DNA of 64,000 bases from Halichoerus grypus (taxonomy: Eukaryota > Chordata > Mammalia > Carnivora > Phocidae): assembly GCF_964656455.1 (NCBI RefSeq), contig NC_135719.1, positions 10,395,163-10,459,162 of the forward strand, in the 5' to 3' direction. Positions 22,365-31,975 of this stretch are shown here, piece by piece. The number at the start of each line of letters is the position of its first letter. Within the stretch, counting starts at the first letter, position 1. Position numbers and translations under genes: made by a program. Under the pieces are notes generated by a model. The model did no database searches. It worked only from the letters and a program-made list of their open reading frames with translations, and was not told where the DNA came from.

Positions 22365-22765
22365 GATCTGGAGCTGGACAAGTTTACAGTTGAATCCTGG
22401 CTCCATGACAAATTGTCTAAAGTGACCTTGGGCCCATTCTTTCACCTCTGAGCAAAATGCAGACAGCGGTGCCTGCTCCACAGACTGAAATAATAGTGTG
22501 TTTAAAAACTTGAAATGAGTGGCTCAGTTGGTTGGGTGTCTGCCTTCCGCTCATGATCCCAGGGTTCTGGGATTGAGTCTCGCATCAGGCTCCCTGCTCA
22601 GCAGGGAGTCTGCTTCCCTCTCTCCTGCTCCCCCTGCTTGTACTTGCTCTCTCTCTCTCTCTGTCAAATAAATAAATAGACTCTTTAAAAAAATAAAAAT
22701 AAAAACTTGAAGTGATGCCTGGCACATAATGGGAGGCCACCGAATGGCAGTTTTTATGGCTGTAA
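22365..22765 (-). repeat. MIR split by a SINEC
   Basis: Read on the minus strand this is a MIR: on the plus strand, 'gttgaatcctggctccatga', 'gtgaccttgggcccattctt', 'cacctctgagcaaaatgcag', then, after the SINEC, 'atgcctggcacataatggg'. The SINEC at 22519-22700 separates the two parts. Confidence 0.75.
22519..22700 (+). mobile_element. SINEC, slightly 5'-truncated
   Basis: Flanked by a 15-bp duplication with one mismatch: aaaaacttgaaatga at 22504-22518 and aaaaacttgaagtga at 22701-22715. The body starts at 'gtggctcagttgg', so about 11 bases of the usual head (the ggggcgcctgg part) are missing, but box A is kept. It lies within a MIR. Confidence 0.93.
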
Positions 22766-22864
22766 TAATTCAGTCCAGTTGACTGGGCTTCTCACTTCTT
22801 CAAATCAACTCCAGCCCCATATTTGGGGATCAGGTCTCCTGGATGTGGATTACATGGCATATCA

Positions 22865-23240
22865 GGTAAGATTATGTTTGATGGCATGTGACAGATACCC
22901 AAAATAATAGTAGTTTAAAACAAGATAGAGGGCGCCTGGGTGGCTCAGTTGGTTAAGCGACTGCCTTCGGCTCAGGTCATGATCCTGGAGTCCCAGGATC
23001 GAGTCCCACATCGGGCTCCCTGCTCAGCAGGGAGTCTGCTTCTCCCTCTGACCCTCCTCCTTCTCATGCTCTCTGTCTCTCATTCTCTCTCTCACAAATA
23101 AATAAAATCTTTAAAAAAAAATTTTTTTTTAAATAAAGCAAGATAGAAATTTATTTTTTCTCTTATGTAAAGTAAGACCTAGCATCTGCTGCGCAGGGCT
23201 GGTGCTGGCCTCAAGGACCCCAGCTTCCTGGCGTCGGATG
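22865..23240 (+). repeat. Old dispersed repeat split by a SINEC
   Basis: Sequence on both sides of the SINEC joins into one phrase set ('acccaaaataatagtagttt', 'aaacaagatagaaatttatt', 'cttatgtaaagtaagac', 'caaggaccccagcttcctgg') that I recognise as a widespread old mammalian repeat. I cannot name its family. Confidence 0.45.
22930..23138 (+). mobile_element. SINEC (Can-SINE)
   Basis: Head 'ggcgcctgggtggctcagtt' from 22931, box B-like 'caggatcgagtccc', CT-rich middle, and an A/T-rich tail. A duplication of at least 9 bp, caagataga, lies at 22921-22929 and 23139-23147. This is the closest copy in the window to what I know as the young SINEC consensus. Confidence 0.92.
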
Positions 23241-24008
23241 TTCTGTTTGTAAGACGGGTGGGAGCACAGGGGCTGCTGGGCAGCCAACAGTGGGTGCTGT
23301 GTGTGGATTCTCTGTCGCCTCTTCCTCCTTAGCCCTCATAATGGGATATCATGTCTCTCAATGGAAGGAAAGGGAGAAACATCCAAACTGGCCACACTAA
23401 ATAGAATACTTTTTCTATCCTAATAATGAGTATACATTCCAACAGAAAGAATTCATCAGCATTGCACTAAGTGCATTAAATGTTGCAATACTGATAGCAT
23501 TAATATATTATTAGATATTATATTATGTAGAATATTGTTTTCCATGGTATAGTATTCTAAAATTAGCCAAGCAGTGGGGGCCGGGGGGCCACCTGTTCCA
23601 GGCCCAGCATCTGGATCAGATTCCCTTCCCGCTGTAGTTCACCGCACTCATGACATATTAAGGCACAGGGGCCTGGTGATAAGCTAGCTGTCTCACCACG
23701 TGCGCCGTGCGGCATCAGACCCAGATGGCTATAGCTGGGCTGCAGGTTTGGTCCTGCGTCACTTGGAGAGGAAAGCTGACAGGTCGTGGTTTTGCCTGGA
23801 AAACCCTACTGGAGGAGCTAGGGCAGCAGGTCAGGGGGGCATATGACCTTGACTTACTGCCTTTTTGCTTGGGGGAAGGACAGAATTTTGTATTTGTGCC
23901 ACTAACACAGCTTAAAACCACATTTCAGATAATCATGGCAAACCTTTTACAACCTGGAAAATGTTGAAAGCAGCCATCCTATTTTTGTTTGTTTTTTAAA
24001 TTAAATCT
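23241..24008. other. Unique sequence, no gene seen
   Basis: No family or gene is recognised. A GC-rich island-like spot lies near 23570-23640. An open frame at 23707-23967 and its antisense partner lack recognisable domains. Confidence 0.35.
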
Positions 24009-24010
24009 TG

Positions 24011-24250
24011 CACACACACACACACACACACACAATATATATATATATATATATGTATACATAGAGGATTGTATAAGGTGTATATATAAAATGTATATAT
24101 ATACATGTATAAATGTATATATATAAAATGTATATATATACATTTATACATGTATATATATAAAATGTAAATATATAAAAGGATTATATAAGGTATATGT
24201 ATAATGTATAAGGATATATATAAAGGATATATATATAAAATCTTTTATTG
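24011..24250. repeat. (CA)n, (TA)n and AT-rich palindromic tract
   Basis: A (CA)12 run (24011-24034) is followed by (TA)n and then about 190 bases of repeated 'tgtatatatataaaatg'/'catgtata' units. These units contain self-complementary stretches such as tatatata and tacatgta, so cruciforms are possible. No gene. Confidence 0.92.
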
Positions 24251-24739
24251 ATATAAGATTTTATTGATAGGATATTGATTTATAAAATCACATATTCAGT
24301 ATTTTCCTCTCTTATTTGAAGTTTTTGTTCTCCATAAGAACAAAGAAAGATTGAGGCTAATCGCTCCACAAAGTCTTTTCTAGCAATGACAGTCTCCAAA
24401 GGCGTGTAGCTACATAAGCTCAACAATGCACTGACAGTCCTCGGTCCTCTTGACTGATAGTCTGTGAATGTGGTCACTCCACTTATTGAGTCACTTGAAA
24501 AAAGTACAGGAGCTTAAGGTCATGCAGTCTGAATCTATAAGGAACTCCCAAGGTCACCCAAGGATAGAGGCGACTTGATACAATAATACTGTTCTGCTCC
24601 TTTTTTCTCATGAGCGGGAACCAGGAAGGATTTTCTACATTGGTAAGACTGGTGTTTGCAGTAAGAACCAACCAATTACTTAATTGGTGGTTGGAAGTCA
24701 GAATAAAGAAACTAGGATTTTAGGATCACTTAATAAATA
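24251..24739. other. Unique sequence
   Basis: No family or gene recognised. Two short minus-strand open frames (24280-24477, 24483-24671) lack domains. Confidence 0.35.
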
Positions 24740-24905
24740 TTAACAGTTTTTACCTTATGAATTGGGTATTGTTTGTTATCTCTTCCTTGAAGGTAAAGAA
24801 ATGAGGTTCAACAAAGGAATGTCCCCATAGTCACACCACTGGTGAGATGTGCACCACTATTTGAACCTAGCTGTTTGCCTCCGAGGCCTGGGCCATTTCT
24901 TCCAT
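24740..24905 (+). repeat. MIR SINE with adjacent poly-A
   Basis: Phrases 'cttatgaattgggtattg', 'aaggtaaagaaatgaggttc', 'gtccccatagtcacaccact', 'tttgaacctagctg' match MIR in sense orientation. A 17-base A run follows at 24907-24923; its origin is unclear. Confidence 0.65.
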
Positions 24906-24923
24906 GAAAAAAAAAAAAAAAAA

Positions 24924-25257
24924 GAAGACTACCTAAGCATTCTGTAAAAATAAATAAAACATAGTCATAGAATAAATTCAAAAAGTAAGTACCAGGAAAA
25001 GAGCAGAATATAATATTTTATTTATAGTATAGACATAATTGTGAAAACACAGCAAAAAGACTGGAAATAAACCACTCTCAAGAATTTTGAGAGCAAACCG
25101 TTAAACTGTTGTTAGCTTGACATTGCCATAATGGGTGTATTTACACCATGGGAAGTGGCCAAGACTATAAATCATGGCTTTATTTTTTTCTTTCTCCAGA
25201 AAGCCAGTTTACAAATATACTACTCACGTCTTCCATGCTTTGTGCATTGTGTTCTGC
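24924..25257. other. Unique sequence
   Basis: No family or gene recognised. AT-rich. Open frames that extend into the TTTC tract beginning near 25260 are artefacts of the repeat. Confidence 0.35.
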
Positions 25258-25268
25258 ATTAAACCATT

Positions 25269-25271
<3 letters not shown>

Positions 25272-25344
<73 letters not shown>

Positions 25345-25533
25345 TTGGAGAGAGAGAGACAGCACAAGTGGGGCAATGGTGGGGGAAGGGAGAGGGAAAG
25401 AGAGAATCTTAAGCAGGCTCCATGCCCAGTGTGGAGTCCAATGTGGGACTGGATCTCACGACTCTGAGATCATGACCTGAGCTGAAATCAAGAGTTGGAC
25501 GCTTAACCGACTGAGCCAATCAGGCACCCCTGA
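25272..25533 (-). mobile_element. SINEC with expanded TTTC tail
   Basis: A 14-bp duplication, attaaaccatttct, lies at 25258-25271 and 25534-25547. The SINE head is on the right side (plus-strand end 'aatcaggcacccc'). The tail on the left is a TTTC tract of about 75 bases, that is (GAAA)n on the element's own strand. Because the duplication encloses the tract, it is an expansion of the SINE tail and not an independent microsatellite. The head differs from the younger copies and looks like an older subfamily. Confidence 0.93.
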
Positions 25534-25547
25534 ATTAAACCATTTCT

Positions 25548-25937
25548 ACAGTGGCATAATTTAGCTTGTAACCAAGAAGAAAGAACTATGGCAGGGTTAA
25601 TTAAAGGATGGAATGGACTAAACCCAAACCAGTAGTTTCCAGAAAACCTATAGATGATCCAGACATGGCTTTCCCTCAGCCCTGCTAATGTCTTTGAACG
25701 CAGAATTACCTGTGGGTTCAAAGGAAAGGTCAAGTTCTAAATATTTTCTCTGGGTGCAGGGCCATTCTTGGCTCTTACCTTGCTCACTGGAGAGGGTGTG
25801 TGCATAGCTCAAATAAGGGAAACCAGCTGTGTGTGCTGGGCTGTGGATCACACATCACATTTTCCCAAATAGTCTTGTTGGAAATTGATTCATCCTGTTG
25901 TCACACACAGTCTTCTGGGACCTTGTGTGGCTTGGGA
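25548..25937. other. Unique sequence
   Basis: No family or gene recognised. Several short open frames only. Confidence 0.35.
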
Positions 25938-25941
25938 TTTC

Positions 25942-25984
<43 letters not shown>

Positions 25985-26147
25985 TTTCTTTCTTTCTTTC
26001 TTTCTTTTTCTTTCTTTCTTTTTTTCTTTCTTTCTTTCTTTCTTTTCTTTCTTCTCTTTCTTCCTTTCTTCTTTCTTTCTTTTCTTTCTTCTCTTTCTTC
26101 CTTTCTTCTTCCTTTCTTCCTTTCTTCTTCCTTTCTTTCTTTCGCTT
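25938..26147. repeat. Long (TTTC)n polypyrimidine tract
   Basis: About 210 bases of TTTC with interspersed TTTTC, TTCC and TTCTC variants. It is a long pure polypyrimidine strand, so it could form a triplex. Many open frames on both strands across it (Phe/Ser-rich or Lys/Glu-rich) are artefacts. No SINE head is adjacent. Confidence 0.96.
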
Positions 26148-27139
26148 TTCTTCATTCTGTAAACCTAACTCCAAAGAGGGAAAAAATGCTTAACTTAGGA
26201 AGATCTGTAAGGAAACCTTGACCTCCTCAGCCTGTCCATGGAAGATGCATAGAAAAAGAAATTGAATCCCTCTGCTTGAGCACTGAAGAGGCACACAAAG
26301 GCCACCCCTCCAACACACACGTACATGGTCATGCTTGGCAGGTGCACCCTCCATATGCTATTAGGCATGAAAAGGGAGCTGCATTCAGCAGAGGGCTTCA
26401 GCCATCTGCCACAGTCTTGACATCAATATTCTTATGTGTAACGGCAGAGTGTGGGGTTGGCTTGGTGGGGGGGAGGGGTGAGTCAAAGCTGTAATAGGAC
26501 ACCTAGTGCAATTGTGGAGTAATATGAAAAAGGAGGAGACAAGATAAAACAGGCAGCCTTCAATCCAAAGTCCAGAAGAGAACACAGAGACTTTTTTTAG
26601 TCCGTTGCCTGCCTGGTGTGCTGAGTCATGGCCCTAACTTCTGTCGTTGGAAAGGTTGCTTGTATCAAATTATCTTGCACCCAGGGAAGCAGAGCAGCCC
26701 CATTTGTCCTGGTAGCCTTGCCCCTGTTGAGTCATTGAAACGCAAGACTGAAAAGACCTGTTATTTCCTCTGTCCATCCTCTGGGGACTGATGTAAACTC
26801 GATTATGATATGCATTGCCTCTGTTTCTTCTTCCATCTGGTTCTGATTAAAATAGTTGAGAGAATATCCATGGCCTAATTTGGAATCTGCAGAGCATAAG
26901 AATGATAGTGGGTGTCAAATCAAATTAACCAGTAGTTACTGAATAACTACACTCGGTTAGGCACTTTGATGCAAAACTCTGTCTATCGAGATTCTTCTTT
27001 GCATTCTTTTCTTAGCAGTTTCATTTCCTCAGCTAATTCATTTTCTCCAGAAAAGGGTAACTCATTGATTTGGGTAAATAAAAAAAAATAATGTACATAA
27101 TAATCGTTAGATACCGTTCATTGATCCTAAGTGACTGAT
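26148..27139. other. Unique sequence with AP-1-like motifs
   Basis: No gene recognised. Includes a block (about 26600-26870) with two TGAGTCAT AP-1-like sites at 26622-26629 and 26728-26735. The first is in the context TGCTGAGTCAT, which resembles an NF-E2/NRF2-type element. Enhancer status is inferred only from motifs. Confidence 0.35.
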
Positions 27140-27290
27140 GTTATGCCATGTGCTTTATATTCATTCTCATTTAATTCCTAGTGCCTGAAAGCTAGTAATT
27201 ATCCTTCCATTTTCTAAGGAGAAAAGAGAGATTCTGAGAAGTTAAGCAGCTGGGTAACTTACACCAGGCCCGTTCAGTGGGCATTCACAG
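27140..27290 (+). repeat. MIR SINE
   Basis: Phrases 'atgccatgtgctttatattc', 'tctcatttaattcctagtg', 'ttccattttctaaggagaaa', 'gagaagttaagcagctgggt' match MIR in sense orientation. Confidence 0.65.
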
Positions 27291-28481
27291 AATTCACCTT
27301 GGCCATGAGTTAACACCCGGCCTTGATGCCTCCTCCCCTCAGTGACAGCTTTCTCAAGACTTTGGGACCCATCGCCTCCTCTGTGATTTTCAGAAATAAA
27401 TTTGCAAATGTTATTATCATTCTTAGAGGGAGAAGTAAGTGGAAATACAGATATTCCCCGGGAAAGGAGCGATTTGCGAGAGGCCCCATCCAGCTCACAC
27501 TAAAAGGCAGAGAAAAGAAGCGCCCACCAGGGTATCAGAGGTGCCCCTGACAGGCTGTAAAGGCCTGGGGGGCACAGACGTCAGCCTTCCAGGTCTGTGG
27601 AAACACACAACGCTCTGTGTAGGCAATTACTCTGTGATAGCAGAACACTGAAAACAAAGCTCCACCGAGGGCATGGAGACGTAAAACACTCTGCATACCT
27701 TGCTTACATCCCTGGCAAACAAAAATGTATTCCCAAATCAGCTTTGTCTTTCCCATTAAACATATGCGTTATATCAAATTCTTCAGGTGTCACGTTTTTC
27801 TCCAGCACGCAGGTCGAAAAATGCTATCACTATGGAATTCATCAGAGGATGATTTGTTGAGACGTTAATCCAATTCAGCAGTGGGGCGCAATCCCCTGAC
27901 ATGGAGAGACTCTCCTTACTTTTTTTTTTTTTAATTTCCCCATCAAAAGAGTGTAGCAAACGCTCACATTTATTATGCTCTCTCTCTCTCTCTCTCTCTG
28001 TGTCGAAGGTTAATCACATAGTAAGTCTGAAGGCTCCATTTCTGTGATTCCTTTCCATTTTATGAGTTACTACATTGGCCTTCAAAGTTTAAATCAACAT
28101 ATATCAACTGGAATTATAACCCAAATTCCATTTGAGCTTTCTGATTGCACGGGTTTTCTGCTGGAATCAATGACAAACATGACCTCCAGAAGAGACGTAA
28201 AAAGGTCTCTAGGAAAGGTTGGTCAAGCGACTTTTAAAAAAGTAAAACATCTGCAAATTTAAATTCTGCAACTATAGAGTTTATAGTTGCATCTACTAGG
28301 AAAACATATCTACTGAGTATTTTCTTAGTTCCAAATATTCTCAGGATCTCTCATACATATCATTTTCACTCATACATGTGATCTATTATCACACCCCATT
28401 TTTCAGAAAAGAAAGCTGTGAGCTAGAGTCTGAAATAAGGATATATCTTGCCTTACAACTCATGGTCTTTTCAATACTCTG
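27291..28481. other. Unique sequence, short simple repeats
   Basis: No gene recognised. A poly-T run lies near 27919-27932 and a (TC)n run near 27979-27999. Open frames (for example 27597-27860, 28044-28262) lack domains. A weak MIR-like stretch lies near 28330-28480. Confidence 0.35.
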
Positions 28482-28489
28482 CTGTAAAG

Positions 28490-28694
28490 CAGGGTCAGCA
28501 AACTCTGGTCCTGTGGACCCCCACTTGTTTTTGTAAATAAAGTTTTATTGGAACACAGCTGTAGTAATTTGTTTATGTAGTCTATGGCTTTTGCAATACA
28601 ATGAGAGCTGATTAGTCGTGACAGAGACCATATGCCCAGAGAGACTGAATTATTTATTTTCTGGCCCTTTACAGAAAAAGTTTGTTGACCTCTG
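28490..28694 (+). mobile_element. hAT-Charlie-type MITE
   Basis: Begins 'cagggtcagcaaac' and ends 'gtttgttgacctctg', which are imperfect inverted terminal repeats. Internal phrases 'ttttgtaaataaagttttat' and 'ggccctttacagaaaaagtt' belong to a common mammalian hAT MITE whose exact name I am not certain of. An 8-bp target duplication, ctgtaaag and ctgcgaag (6 of 8 match), flanks it, as expected of hAT elements. No coding capacity. Confidence 0.85.
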
Positions 28695-28702
28695 CTGCGA
28701 AG

Positions 28703-29619
28703 AGTCCTAATATATTCCAGAATACATGGTGATGAATAAACATGGCTCCTACTTCCCAGTAACTCAAATTCTAGTTGAAGAGAACAACAAATGCCTAGGT
28801 GACTCTGTAACGGATATATTCTACCTCAACCGAGTTTGGGCTTCAAAATAAGGGAACATTTTTTATTCTTGTGATGAAATGGCTCAAGCCTCATAGCACT
28901 TTGGCAAGAATATCATTTTTCAACCTTTACAATTCCTTCTCTTTGAAAATCCCAAGACTCCCAGGGCCTCCACAATCCAGTGCATTAATCCTAGATACAA
29001 TTAAACTTTCCAGAAAGAAAATTGGGGTTGTTGATCTGTACCTCATACCATTGTGACAGTTGGAATCTTACCATGTCGCTGCTGAGATGCAGTTGTGTGG
29101 TCTGGATGACCAATGTGAAGGGACCACAAAACCTGGTGCCTTCTTTTGTACTAATTGTCACTCAATGACCTTAGAGATCATTCTGAGTTAAGGGGACCTT
29201 CCTTTGTGTTGGTTGTAATTCCCCTAGCACAGTGTCTCTTGTTTTTTTGACTCTTGACACTTCCCAAGGGCATCCAGTGCTGAATCAGCTGGCTCCAAGG
29301 CCACTTGCCACTCTGTTCTACACTGCTCCCAGTGAGGCTTGACATTGCATAGTTCTGTTTCTTCCCAAAGAGCTTTACGTGCCCTGATTTCCATTTTCTG
29401 GGCTTAGTGGCAGAAAGCTAGCCATTCTGTCCAGTCTCCTGAGAGCAGTAAGTCATTTCTTTGAACCTTTTGATTTGGCCAAACTTAAGGGATTCTCAGC
29501 CAACCTGTTCTAGCATCCCCTGTTGTTCTACCATTGAATGGGTGTAGTTTTCAGCCATTCAGGTACTTTGTGCTTACCGGGGATGCTTAGATTAAACTCA
29601 TTACTTGAGACCTTTAAAA
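28703..29619. other. Unique sequence
   Basis: No repeat family or gene recognised. A (TA)n run ends it near 29620. A 61-codon open frame (28871-29056) has no domain. Confidence 0.35.
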
Positions 29620-30385
29620 TATATATATATATATTTTTATGTAGACTTTTATTTTTTTAGAGCAGTTTTAGGTTCACAGCAAAATTGAGCTGAAGGTACA
29701 GAGATTTCCATATACCCTTATGTCCATATTTACATGGTTTCCCCCCATCACTATCAACATCCCCAACAGAGTGGTATATTTGTTCCAGCTAACAAACCTA
29801 CATTAAAACATCATTACCACGCAAAGTCCATAGTGTATATTAGGGTTCACTCTTGCCGTTGTACATTCTATGGGTTTGGATAAATGTACAATGACATGTA
29901 TTCATTATTATGGTATCATACAGAGTATTTTCACTGTCTTGAAAATCCTCTGTGCTCCACCTGTTCATCCCTATCTCCTCCCTAACCCCTGACAACTGCT
30001 GATTCTTTTACTGTCTCCATAGTTTTCCCTTTTCCAGAATGGCATAGAGTTAGAATCATACAGTAGGTAGGCTTTCCAGATTGGCTTCTTTCACTCAGTA
30101 TTGTGCATTTAAGTTTCCTCCATGTCTTTTCATAGCTTAAATAGTTCATATCTTTTCAGTGCTGAATAACATTCCATTGTTTGGATGTACCAGAGTTTAT
30201 TTATCCATTCACCTACCAAAGGACATCTTGGTTGTGTCCAGATTTTGGCAATTATGAATTAAATGACTGTAAACATCTGTGTGTGGGTTTTTATATCAAT
30301 ACAACTTTCCACCACCTTTGGGTAAATGCCAAGGAGTGTGATTGCTGGATCGTATAGTGGCAGTATGTTTAATTTTGCACTTGAT
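29620..30385 (-). mobile_element. L1M 3' end
   Basis: On the plus strand the antisense L1 tail reads 'agcagttttaggttcacagc', 'ttacatggtttccccccat', 'ggcttctttcactcagtatt', 'ttccattgtttggatgtacc', 'tttatttatccattcaccta' and 'tgggtaaatgccaaggag'. It is an old L1M 3' end on the minus strand, with no open frame. Confidence 0.78.
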
Positions 30386-31559
30386 ACCTTTTGGGAAGCT
30401 CTTGTCTTCAGGAGCAGACATCACACCTGTGCAACTGTTAAAGAGAGCTAAGAGGTAGGTAACAGAAAACTTTCTTGGATTTGCCTATTTACTTGGCTTT
30501 ACACAAAGAGAGACTTCCCAGTCCTCCAATTCCCTCTCGTACCTCAAAGCAGAGATCAATGGGTAATTCCATTCCTGCTCATATGTGGAGCAGATAACTA
30601 TTTTGAGTCATGCATTGAACACTACCCATTCATTGTTATTCTTATTTGTAAAACAGTTTTCTATGGCTGTAATGTCTTTAGCTAAATATTGTTTGGTTAA
30701 CTCTTTCACTTGAAGGTCCCTTTGAGGGGAACAGGTTATGGTCCAGGACATCTTTATCCTAGCTAACTGGAATACTTCACATAGCAGTAGACTCTCACAG
30801 TCTTTCCAGAATCAGAGTGGATGCCAAAGGAAACTGATTTACAGAGGAACATTTATCTTAATAGGCATTGGATTTTTATTTTTTACTTCTCATCCCTGAG
30901 TCTCTGGTAGGATAAGATTCTGCATTGCAATGGAGGTGATAAATCACCACAAATGTGTTCCCAATGTTTCAGCTTATAGGTTAAAAAAAAGGTTTCCACA
31001 CTTAACTAGAGCTATCTGTTTGTGTTATTTCCACATGAACTTCTCACGTTAGAACATTATTCTGCTGTATGATTTGAGACTTACTCTCACAGTTGAAATG
31101 ATGTCCTCAGATCTCATGGTACCCCACCTCCCACCCCAATCCCAAAAATGTTGCATTCATTACCAGTTCTTTCTCTCCTCAGATGACCAACACAATCAGG
31201 GAATTCTCCTTGGGCCTTGAGATGATTTTCCTGTGCCATCCCCCTAGCTTGGGTAGGGGGGTGTGAGGGGTGGGGGAGTAGAGTGAAAGAGGACTCCAGC
31301 CCTGGTAGAGAGTTTTAACTTGAATGAATGAATTTAAAGCCTGAACCAATTAAATAATGATCCTAAGGAGACAGTTTGAAACTGGGAGGGATTGAATTAC
31401 TTTCAGTGGAGATTCTTGAATTACTACATAGAAGGGCTGGAGATAGCTACCTTATTGGAAGGATGGAGTAGGGAACTATGAAGTTTGACATGCATAGAAC
31501 TTCTAGTGACCCCTTTTAAGCACCAAGATTAAGAAATGCTCAGGAGAAGTGGTGCAGTA
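30386..31559. other. Unique sequence with one G4 motif
   Basis: No repeat or gene recognised, except a G-rich run at 31251-31276 containing four tracts of three or more G separated by short loops, a plus-strand G-quadruplex candidate. Confidence 0.35.
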
Positions 31560-31975
31560 AACATTACTAGTGCTTACGACAATGTCTGGATATTCTCTCC
31601 CTTGGGACACACATTCCCATAAAGTTTTTGTGTGTGTGCGTTGTGGCCATCTGACTTGCTTTGAACAATAAAATATGAATGGAAACAATTTGTATCACTT
31701 CTGTGTGGAAGCATTTATGGGCTGTGGTGTGTGCAATTCTCCACATTCCCTTCTTCTACCCTGGCAAACCCCGAAGACTTCTGTTAAGATGTGATGTCAT
31801 AAGATGATGGAGATTTTATCACTCTGGGGTTGTGAGTGACTACAATGGATTCACACTGGACACCTACCATGAGTGGGAAACAAACGTTTGTTAATTAACA
31901 ACGTTGTTGTTAATTGAGATTTGGGGGTTGTTTTTACTACTGTTAGCATAGCCTGATGAATAAAGGAGTTCAGTT
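31560..31975 (+). mobile_element. MaLR MLT1-type LTR
   Basis: Phrases 'gacttgctttgaacaataaa', 'gtggaagcatttatggg', 'accatgagtgggaaacaaac', 'taattgagatttgggggttg' and 'ttagcatagcctgatg' match an MLT1-type solo LTR in sense orientation. There is no internal coding region. Diverged. Confidence 0.72.

Noticed and set aside
25148..26221. Long Phe/Ser/Leu- and Lys/Glu-rich open frames
   Set aside because: They are translations of TTTC/GAAA tracts and have no other content.
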